In this document: in pieces, positions 1 through 5,056 of the stretch
How the letters are laid out: each line of letters starts with the position of its first letter
Position numbering within the stretch: position 1 is the stretch's first letter
NCBI GenBank assembly: GCA_964528035.1
Contig: CAZGQY010000206.1
Location: 1 to 6,925, forward strand
Length of the DNA stretch: 6,925 nucleotides
Source of the DNA: CAZGQY01 sp964528035
Lineage (GTDB): Bacteria; Pseudomonadota; Gammaproteobacteria; Methylococcales; UBA1147
Direction: 5' to 3'
Made by a program: the position numbers and the translations under genes
The notes under the pieces: model-generated
The model's input: the letters and a program-made list of their open reading frames with translations, nothing else
Database searches by the model: none
What the model was told of the DNA's origin: nothing

Positions 1-75
1 CTGGCAAGATACCCATTTCCTAGCCTGCGTATAACGGTCAATCTATTCTAGAAGGTTGTGAAGTGTTCAAGTGAA

Positions 76-108
76 GAGCCGTGTGCGTAAATAGCGCAAG
101 CACGGTTC
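76..108 (+). ncRNA. Group II intron domain V catalytic hairpin
   Basis: The 33-nt segment begins GAGCCGTG and ends CACGGTTC. These arms form an 8-bp lower helix containing the G·U pair and the AGC catalytic triad near its base. Above a 2-nt bulge (AG, 99-100) TGCG pairs with CGCA. Domain V holds the metal-binding active site of the ribozyme and is its best conserved part. Small oddities: it is one nucleotide shorter than the usual 34, and the tip is a roughly five-base loop (AAATA closed by T·G) rather than a GNRA tetraloop. Confidence 0.87.
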
Positions 109-111
109 TGT

Positions 112-229
112 GAGGGGTGTGGCGACAATGTTGGCACGGATCAGATCATGTGGCACCGGCAGGAAACTAGCCGGATAACAGAGAATACAAACATGATTCT
201 AAACTAACAAAGGAACCCATCTACTCGAC
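112..229 (+). ncRNA. Group II intron domain VI with branch-point A and 3' splice end
   Basis: The arms pair as follows: GAG (112-114) with CTC (224-226), GGGT (115-118) with ATCT (219-222, including G·U pairs), and G119, G121, G122 with CCC (216-218). A223 is left unpaired between them, seventh from the proposed 3' end at C229, which is the normal place for the lariat branch-point adenosine. Domain VI begins within a few bases of domain V, as expected. The whole domain is about 118 nt because some 93 nt (123-215) are inserted at its distal end; bacterial domain VI is usually near 40 nt. The pairing was worked out by eye. Confidence 0.6.
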
Positions 230-298
230 AATATAATATCGACTGTTTATTGGATTGATTCTATATTTTTCCGCATACCTCGCTTTTTACGAATAGAA

Positions 299-361
299 TA
301 CCAAAATGCGTATTACCATCTGATGAACTGTGGCCGTTCCGGCCTGAAGCCAATTTTGGTA
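299..361. repeat. Inverted repeat enclosing a GGCC hairpin
   Basis: TACCAAAAT (299-307) is perfectly complementary to ATTTTGGTA (353-361), a 9-bp stem. Inside it GGCC (332-335) and GGCC (341-344) form a short GC hairpin with loop GTTCC. There is no T-run after the outer arm, so it is not an obvious intrinsic terminator. It lies about 70 bp after the proposed intron end. Its function is unknown; it could be a structured RNA, a protein-binding palindrome or a remnant of a small mobile element. Confidence 0.45.
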
Positions 362-710
362 GGGCAATGCGTCCTATCAACTGCTTATGCTCAATGCAGT
401 ATTTGTTTAGAAAAACAGATGGTTTAATTGCTAGAGCGGTAGAATTATAGGTCGATGATTAATGTTGTAAAGACTCCTGCAAAGTTAGAAATAAAATATC
501 GGGTATATAAAGTTGCACTACTTTTCATATGCGCCATGATTCTGCTGGAATTGATTGGCAAACTTATAGTTGTGAATTCAACCGCGTAGATGGTGCGCTA
601 AACCTCTTTCGGACGCAGAGTTACGCAAAATTTTCACGATTCCAGTAGTCTACTGCCGACCAACAATCAATGGCTTGTGTCCAGATCACGGAATGCGCAG
701 AGTAGATGGA

Positions 711-739
711 TTGAATCTTTTGGCATTTGTTGCGATGAT
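711..739 (+). promoter_or_regulatory. Possible sigma-70 promoter for the udg-rimI unit
   Basis: TTGAAT at 711-716 resembles a -35 box (four of six matches to TTGACA). A 17-bp spacer leads to GATGAT at 734-739 (four of six to TATAAT), with an extended -10 TG at 731-732. Transcription would start near 746 and leave a leader of about 45 nt before the ATG at 792. This is the best candidate in the gap, but the match is moderate and was found by eye. Confidence 0.3.
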
Positions 740-791
740 ACCGAACCGATGACTACCACTGAGTCGTGAACATGAAGAATTTGGCAAGCCT

Positions 792-1541
792 ATGTTGACC
801 GACAGGCAGCGGTTAGAGTACCTGGATGCTATGGGGATTCAGGTTTGGCGGTCGAAGGCAATTCATTTGCGTGAGCAGGCCGGTTTGGCGTCAAACAACA
901 GAGGATCGTTAGTGGATTGTAGTGATATAGATCCACTAAGCCCTGAAGCGGTGAGTAACGAAAACTCTGTTGAAGCCGACATCGAGAAAAAATGGTCAGA
1001 TCTGGAATCTGAAGTCGCGGTGTGTAAATCCTGTGAGTTACATTGTTCCAGGACGCAAACAGTATTTGGTGTCGGTAGTCATCGGGCTTCATGGATGATC
1101 ATTGGTGAAGCACCCGGTGCAAATGAAGACCAGCAGGGAGAGCCCTTTGTTGGTAGAGCTGGGCGCTTACTGAATGAAATGCTTCGAGCGCTTGAACTGG
1201 AAAGAAAACAAGTGTTTATTGCTAATATTCTGAAATGTCGGCCACCTCAAAATCGTGATCCACAATCGGAGGAGGTGGTGGCCTGCGAGCACTTTCTAAG
1301 CCAACAGGTGTCATTGTTGAAACCCAAAATTATACTTGCGGTGGGGCGGGTTGCTGCGCAGAATTTGTTAAAAACGGACGCTCCTTTGAGCAAGTTACGT
1401 GGAAAAGTACATTACTATGGTGAGTTTCCCGTAGTGGTGGTTTATCATCCAGCCTATTTATTACGGTCTCCGTTTGAAAAGCGTAAAGCATGGATGGATT
1501 TGCAATTGGCGGGTAGCGTAATGGGTAATACCGGGAAATGA
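792..1541 (+). CDS. Family-4 uracil-DNA glycosylase (4Fe-4S)
   Basis: The enzyme removes uracil, produced by cytosine deamination or misincorporation, from DNA to start base-excision repair in the cytoplasm. Seen in the 249 residues: the active-site motif GEAPG (105-109) followed by NED; the second motif HPAYLLR (219-225); and four cysteines, C78, C81, C149 and C165, in the C-x2-C...C-x15-C arrangement that holds the 4Fe-4S cluster of this family. The catalytic part starts near residue 70. The first ~70 residues are an extension: residues 5-19 have the pattern R..(Y)L..MGI..W, similar to the start of the DNA polymerase III psi subunit (HolD), then a low-conservation linker rich in polar residues. 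The ATG at 792 has only a weak GAAGA-like ribosome binding site, but the psi-like motif starts straight after it, supporting this start. rimI follows after 42 bp, probably in the same transcript. Confidence 0.93.
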   Translation: MLTDRQRLEYLDAMGIQVWRSKAIHLREQAGLASNNRGSLVDCSDIDPLSPEAVSNENSVEADIEKKWSDLESEVAVCKSCELHCSRTQTVFGVGSHRASWMIIGEAPGANEDQQGEPFVGRAGRLLNEMLRALELERKQVFIANILKCRPPQNRDPQSEEVVACEHFLSQQVSLLKPKIILAVGRVAAQNLLKTDAPLSKLRGKVHYYGEFPVVVVYHPAYLLRSPFEKRKAWMDLQLAGSVMGNTGK

Positions 1542-1583
1542 TTGCTTCCCTCCTTAATTAAACTGCTAAACTAAAGTTGAGAT

Positions 1584-2156
1584 ATGCGTGGACTTTTCGA
1601 TTTTTTTAAAAAAATAATAACCTACGATGCCGATAGGGATTTCTACGCCAAATTTAATCCAAGCCTTGCTAAAAATATGGACTTATTGTCATATCGTCCC
1701 ATGAGGAAGTCGGATTTGACGGCCGTTCTGGAAATCGAGGGTCAAATATACGATTTTCCGTGGAGCGCACAAACTTTCAGAGACTGCATGAAAATTGGTT
1801 ACCTTTGTTGGGTCTGTGAACGTATCGACCAGGTTGTTGCCTACGGTATTCTTTCGATTGCTGCCGGTGAATCTCATGTCATGAATATTTGTGTATCACC
1901 GCAATTTCAAAGACAGGGTATGGGCCAGGCGATGATGCATAAATTGATTGAAATCGCGAACGAAAATAGATCTGAGACTATTTTGCTTGAAGTTCGGCCT
2001 TCAAATGAGGCTGCGCTGAATCTTTATGCAAATATGGGATTTAATGAAATTGGCATTCGTAAAAACTATTACCCTGCTGCCAACGGCAGAGAAGATGCGT
2101 TAATGCTGGCAATGGAGCTACCGGCTGGTCATCAGAAAATGATTCAGGGTGGATGA
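1584..2156 (+). CDS. rimI: Ribosomal protein alanine N-acetyltransferase RimI
   Basis: RimI is a GNAT-fold enzyme that transfers acetyl from acetyl-CoA to the N-terminal alanine of ribosomal protein S18. Seen in the 190-residue reading: the FPWS motif (58-61) typical of RimI; beta-strand 4 with HVMNICVSP (98-106); the acetyl-CoA pyrophosphate loop QRQGMG (109-114); LLEVRPSN (134-141); Y148 near the usual catalytic tyrosine position; and the family's C-terminal YYP..NGREDALML (162-174). Usual length is about 150 residues, so 31-35 extra N-terminal residues are present, rich in Phe, Lys and Asp. The ATG at 1677 (residue 32) would give a standard-length protein but has no ribosome binding site, while the ATG at 1584 has a weak GAG six bases upstream; the longer start is kept with doubt. 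In Escherichia coli rimI sits beside holD; here the neighbour is the glycosylase with a psi-like tail. No clear terminator follows; a 6-bp stem at 2165-2187 lacks a T-run. Confidence 0.87.
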   Translation: MRGLFDFFKKIITYDADRDFYAKFNPSLAKNMDLLSYRPMRKSDLTAVLEIEGQIYDFPWSAQTFRDCMKIGYLCWVCERIDQVVAYGILSIAAGESHVMNICVSPQFQRQGMGQAMMHKLIEIANENRSETILLEVRPSNEAALNLYANMGFNEIGIRKNYYPAANGREDALMLAMELPAGHQKMIQGG

Positions 2157-2236
2157 ATTGCGTTGAGAATTTGAGAAAATGATTCTCTAGTGCACAGTCC
2201 AGGTTTAACTTAGGAGTATCTTATATCCAGATGTAG

Positions 2237-2315
2237 TCAGCCGCCCTGAGCGCGAGCGCGCATCATTGCGAGTGTTTAGCGAGAGCAACAAAATAGATGG
2301 TTGCTTAGCGGCTGA
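2237..2315. repeat. Folded extragenic element with a long terminal stem
   Basis: TCAGCCGC (2237-2244) pairs perfectly with GCGGCTGA (2308-2315). After a two-base CC bulge, TGAGC (2247-2251) continues with GCTTA (2303-2307), giving a 13-bp terminal stem with one G·T pair. Inside, GCAAC (2285-2289) is complementary to GTTGC (2300-2304), which competes with part of the terminal stem, and GCGAG occurs three times. The core CATTGCGAGTG..TAGCGAGAGCAA resembles the dispersed extragenic repeats with CATTGCGAG...GCAA cores seen in many bacterial genomes. No T-run follows, so it is not a standard terminator. Copy number in the genome is unknown. Confidence 0.5.
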
Positions 2316-2403
2316 TATTTCCCTCCAATCTAGCCTGTAGGGAGACTTAATTTTCTTCGTGACTTTTAACCCAGCAACCTGCTTTTCCGCGTTACATTCA
2401 CTG

Positions 2404-2428
2404 TTCTCGGCCTGGCCTGTGCCGAGAA
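2404..2428. other. GC hairpin in the intergenic gap
   Basis: TTCTCGGC (2404-2411) and GCCGAGAA (2421-2428) form a perfect 8-bp stem around a 9-nt loop. On the + strand it is followed by AAATGTTTT, and on the - strand the T-run precedes the stem rather than following it. It is therefore a poor intrinsic terminator in either direction. It could be a transcript-stabilising structure or an operator. Confidence 0.35.
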
Positions 2429-2634
2429 AAATGTTTTCCACTGCTTGAAAATATAGAATTGTTATGTTTGGCTGGGGTTTGCAATTTTACTCTCCATAGA
2501 ATACACTTCTTCGTGACGCGGAAGGGTCCCTGATGTGTTTACAATAACGCTCGAAAAAACAAAAACATAAACAAGCTTTCTATTGTTAGGGTTAACTTGT
2601 TGTTGGATCTGAATTTAGTGTAAGCAGACATCTG

Positions 2635-2641
2635 AGAGGAG
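2635..2641 (+). promoter_or_regulatory. Strong ribosome binding site fixing the membrane-protein start
   Basis: AGAGGAG ends seven bases before the ATG at 2649, ideal spacing. An in-frame TTG at 2643 lies only one base after it and is too close to be used, so translation should begin at 2649. Confidence 0.75.
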
Positions 2642-2648
2642 TTTGAGG

Positions 2649-3932
2649 ATGAATTCGGATAAATGGAGGCTTGGTAAAGTACTTAACCAGGTTCAAGGCG
2701 CATTTGTCGGCTTGTTGCGTATTTGGTCTATACCCATCGTATTGATGCTGGGTGTTGCGTCTGGATATACCACTTATTATGGTATGTCTTTTTTCATTAC
2801 ACCGTGGATTGCGCTTATTATCACAATTGCGGTGCAATCCATCATCGTTATTTCTTCTTTGGAACTAGCCAGTATTCACTGGCAGGCAAATCGAACGCGC
2901 TTTGTTTTAATTACGCTGTCATTATTAATTTCTGTTTCTGTTTCGGTTTCATTTTCGTATTTCAAATTTTATGAAATATCAGAAAAAGAGAATATTCAAC
3001 TACAGCGCCTATCGTCTTTAAAACAATCAATAGAACATTATCTCGATGACATTTTAAAATCCAAGGCTGGCATGATTAAAGCCCAGAAGGATAATGTTGA
3101 CAGGGCAGAGAGCGAAGCCAATTTAGCATTTCTGGGAACACATCCAAACATGAATGCCAGGTATCGCGACAAGGTTGGGCGTGGACCCTTCTGGGAGCAG
3201 TATAATACGCTTCACCAATCGGAAATGAGTAAGTTGGAGGATCTGAATAAGAATTTTCAGGATCTAGCCGGGTTGGTTGGCGCATTTCGAGTTGATTTAA
3301 ATAAATTGGGTGCTCACTCTCAGGTGCCTCAATTAACCTATCAGGCTATTGTCGTGCAGTTTACAAAAGTACAGAGTGCTTTTGAGAATATTGCTACGGA
3401 TGCCGGGTATCCGTTTCCAAGGGCACCAATGATTCAACCCTATGCGCAATTTTCTAAGGGTTTTAATCCTACTTTTGCCATGTGGCAGGCATTTTCATGG
3501 TTTGCTTTTGCCTGTGCTGCGATGGTTGATCTGTTTACCATTATTCTGTCTTACCGGCTGGAATTTACTGCACCTGGTCCATTAACTCCAGAAGAAGAAG
3601 ATCTGGCATTTCGCTGTATGCAGGAGTTTCGTGAACTTAGAATAAATCACAACGATGAGTTAGAGTTTGTCGTCGAAAAAACAGAGCTGGAACGAGCCAG
3701 GAGGTATTCGGACTGGAACCGTTCGTTCGGTGCTGCGTTTTTATTGAATCGAGGGTTTTTACGCAAAGTTGATAATGAAACCGTAGAGTTTGCACCTAAT
3801 TTGTACCCGATCATTGCGGAGCGGCTTGGGCAGAAACAGGAGGCTGAGAATACACCACAGGATACGGGAGTTCGAGAAGATGTTCCAAAGAGTCTAAACG
3901 AAACAGTACAGCGTCTATACAATGAAAGATAA
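2649..3932 (+). CDS. Uncharacterised four-helix inner-membrane protein with large periplasmic domain
   Basis: I do not recognise the family. Seen in the 427 residues (from ATG 2649): hydrophobic segments at about 25-45, 49-74, 83-107 and 277-303. The basic N-terminus and the basic loop between segments 2 and 3 (QANRTR) place the N-terminus inside, so residues 108-276 are predicted periplasmic. That region is mostly helical, with a charged start (EKENIQLQRLSSLKQS) suggesting coiled coil, and ends in a Pro-rich PFPRAPMIQPY stretch. The cytoplasmic tail (304-427) begins with Pro-rich TAPGPLTPEEED and contains a compact piece near 358-390 (FLLNRGFLRKV, then a short strand pair) that could be winged-helix-like, a weak guess. 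No enzyme motif or Walker motif is visible. Topology (three helices, long outer helical domain, one helix) resembles the DUF4407 type, but no homology is claimed. It overlaps the next gene by 11 bp, so the products are probably partners. It has a strong ribosome binding site. Confidence 0.85.
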   Translation: MNSDKWRLGKVLNQVQGAFVGLLRIWSIPIVLMLGVASGYTTYYGMSFFITPWIALIITIAVQSIIVISSLELASIHWQANRTRFVLITLSLLISVSVSVSFSYFKFYEISEKENIQLQRLSSLKQSIEHYLDDILKSKAGMIKAQKDNVDRAESEANLAFLGTHPNMNARYRDKVGRGPFWEQYNTLHQSEMSKLEDLNKNFQDLAGLVGAFRVDLNKLGAHSQVPQLTYQAIVVQFTKVQSAFENIATDAGYPFPRAPMIQPYAQFSKGFNPTFAMWQAFSWFAFACAAMVDLFTIILSYRLEFTAPGPLTPEEEDLAFRCMQEFRELRINHNDELEFVVEKTELERARRYSDWNRSFGAAFLLNRGFLRKVDNETVEFAPNLYPIIAERLGQKQEAENTPQDTGVREDVPKSLNETVQRLYNER

Positions 3933-5025
3933 CATCAGTCGAGTTATTCCGTTGCCGTCGGCAGAAAATTCGCATGACGAGTGGGATCCGGGGTTTGAAG
4001 GTGATCGCTGGATTATAGTTTCTCGTTTGGGTTCACGAGTAAAACTGTTCAAACGTCCACCCGAATATAGAAAACGTTTTTTTCATCATCTTTATAATTT
4101 GCCGGTTCGGGATTGGTCAATACCGTGTGAAGCGCAGTTTTTGGCGGGTCTTTGTACAATCAAGGCAAATATTGATGTGCGTTTTCAGCCGACCTTGCGT
4201 TACGTCACTCGGAATATAGAGTCATTGCCTGATGTTTCAAGCCACATTCAATTGAATTACGAAAGCCTGATAAAAGATGTCGTTGAGCGCGAACTTGTGT
4301 ATGCCGAGGAGAAAGGCTGGATAAAGGCCGGGCTGGAAAGTATTGAACGAGCAATTGATAAGGCTATAAATGAATCGCTCGCCGCGCAAAATATCCAGTG
4401 TCGTACGCGGTGTGCTTTAGAGCCGATTTTCAAGGAGTTGACTGAAGACGAATTGAATTCAATGAGTGGCCATTTTGAACGTCAATCGGCATATTTGGAA
4501 TTGATGCGACGCAATCAGGAATTTCAAAGTTATCGACAAATGGAAATCCATCGTCAGGAGGAAGAGGCTGAAAAAGCCAATCTGGAGCATCAGAGAAAAC
4601 TACTGGATCAATTTCGACGGGATGAATCGGTTCGCCAGGCCAAGGATAGAGAAGAGACTGATCGGGAGGTCACTCGTTTGAGTGAGGAAGAGAAAAGACA
4701 GTCTGCCCGGCATGCAAGTGAAGAGCGTCGTCATATAGAACGAATTGAGCATGAAAGGCTACTTCGCAAAAAGGAATTGGAAGCCAAAACGCGCGAAAGA
4801 GAAATGCGTTTACAGGCTACTAAAGACTCTGATGATATATTGCGCCATGAGATTGAACTGTTGGTTTTGGAAAAACAGAGACACAACCTGGAAGAAGAAG
4901 TTGAAGATGTTGTTCGAGACTGGGATCGCAGAAAAATCCAGGAACGGGCGGTGGCTTCCGGTGATCGAGACCAACGTATTGCAATACCAGCTCCTGAGTT
5001 ACCCGAGGTAGAGCAGGAAAATTAG
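3922..5025 (+). CDS. SPFH (band 7)-like soluble protein with long coiled coil
   Basis: No gene name is recognised. Residues 28-170 of 367 read like an SPFH/band-7 domain: strands (DRWIIVSRLGSRVKLFKRPP), a central FLAGLCTIKANIDVRFQPTL (73-92), then LIKDVVERELV helices and a closing ...AAQNIQCRTRCALEPIF (154-170), the usual helix-strand ending. Residues 182-345 are almost uninterrupted charged helix (Glu/Arg/Lys/Gln heptads), as in flotillins and HflK/HflC. The tail (352-367) is Pro/Glu rich. Unlike stomatins and flotillins there is no N-terminal membrane anchor or signal peptide, so it should be cytoplasmic and may reach the membrane through the upstream four-helix protein. It starts 11 bp inside that gene with no clear ribosome binding site, suggesting translational coupling. 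Known SPFH proteins oligomerise into membrane-associated rings and scaffold proteases or other partners; the same role here is inference. The SPFH assignment is from pattern reading only; a plain coiled-coil scaffold is the alternative. Confidence 0.85.
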   Translation: MKDNISRVIPLPSAENSHDEWDPGFEGDRWIIVSRLGSRVKLFKRPPEYRKRFFHHLYNLPVRDWSIPCEAQFLAGLCTIKANIDVRFQPTLRYVTRNIESLPDVSSHIQLNYESLIKDVVERELVYAEEKGWIKAGLESIERAIDKAINESLAAQNIQCRTRCALEPIFKELTEDELNSMSGHFERQSAYLELMRRNQEFQSYRQMEIHRQEEEAEKANLEHQRKLLDQFRRDESVRQAKDREETDREVTRLSEEEKRQSARHASEERRHIERIEHERLLRKKELEAKTREREMRLQATKDSDDILRHEIELLVLEKQRHNLEEEVEDVVRDWDRRKIQERAVASGDRDQRIAIPAPELPEVEQEN

Positions 5026-5041
5026 TGCTTCTCAGGTTTTT
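4993..5041 (+). terminator. Possible intrinsic terminator of the membrane/SPFH pair
   Basis: CCTGAG (4993-4998) pairs with CTCAGG (5031-5036), and five Ts follow directly (5037-5041). The long interior can fold into two small hairpins, TACC/GGTA (5000-5003 with 5007-5010) and AGCA/TGCT (5012-5015 with 5026-5029), making a three-way junction. The structure overlaps the last codons and the stop at 5023-5025. The short, compound stem makes it less certain than a simple hairpin. Confidence 0.4.
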
Positions 5042-5056
5042 GTCTCAGACGATTTT

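Larger units (their letters stand above)
1..229 (+). mobile_element. 3' end of a group II intron (partial)
   Basis: Group II introns are self-splicing, retromobile RNAs. This is the downstream end of one, running off the left edge. Seen directly: a domain V hairpin at 76-108, followed by the conserved-looking TGTGAGGGG, then a domain VI stem whose 3' arm ends in CTACTCGAC at 221-229, a typical bacterial group II 3' end finishing in AY. Positions 1-75 would be the tail of domain IV, where the intron-encoded reverse transcriptase/maturase is normally carried. Its reading frame cannot be identified in so short a piece, although a frame open from 1 to a TAG at 49-51 could be its last codons. Whether the intron is complete, mobile or splicing-competent cannot be judged here. 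Orientation matches the downstream genes. The right boundary at 229 is inferred from the domain VI fold. Confidence 0.8.
230..791. other. 562-bp stretch with no recognisable gene
   Basis: No open frame of convincing length or composition is visible on either strand, and no tRNA, rRNA or CRISPR pattern was found. The stretch holds a long inverted repeat at 299-361 and a possible promoter at 711-739 for the next gene. A 39-codon frame from the ATG at 529 to the TAG at 646-648 has no ribosome binding site and resembles nothing known to me. It may be the 3' exon side of the intron insertion plus a decayed gene remnant, but no ancestor could be recognised. Confidence 0.6.
2157..2648. other. 492-bp non-coding gap between rimI and the membrane protein gene
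   Basis: No credible gene is present. A 78-codon frame on the - strand (2205-2441) runs through the folded element and has no ribosome binding site or recognisable motif. The gap contains the structured element at 2237-2315, a weak 5-bp stem (2320-2324 with 2339-2343), a GC hairpin at 2404-2428, and two copies of TTCTTCGTGAC (near 2352 and 2507). I could not find a convincing promoter for the downstream pair. Confidence 0.6.

Noticed and set aside
1..51. Frame open from base 1 to a TAG at 49-51, possible last codons of the intron reverse transcriptase.
   Set aside because: Position before domain V is right, but 16 codons with no recognisable motif cannot support a gene call.
320..344. CTGATGA followed by a GC hairpin and GAAG, resembling a hammerhead ribozyme core.
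   Set aside because: The required GAAA is GAAG, and the flanking arms do not join the core directly; no cleavage site fits.
529..648. 39-codon frame on the + strand.
   Set aside because: No ribosome binding site, no recognisable motif, and it lies in a stretch otherwise without coding signs.
2205..2441. 78-codon frame on the - strand.
   Set aside because: It is a translation of the folded element and the GC hairpin, with no ribosome binding site and low-complexity basic composition.
2440..2640. Several TAGAAT, TTGAAA and TTTACA strings that look like promoter halves.
   Set aside because: No pair has acceptable spacing, so no promoter is called for the membrane/SPFH pair.
2649..5025. Calling the gene pair an antiphage defence system.
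   Set aside because: No nuclease, nucleotide-signalling or effector motif and no defence neighbours are visible; only the architecture is unusual.
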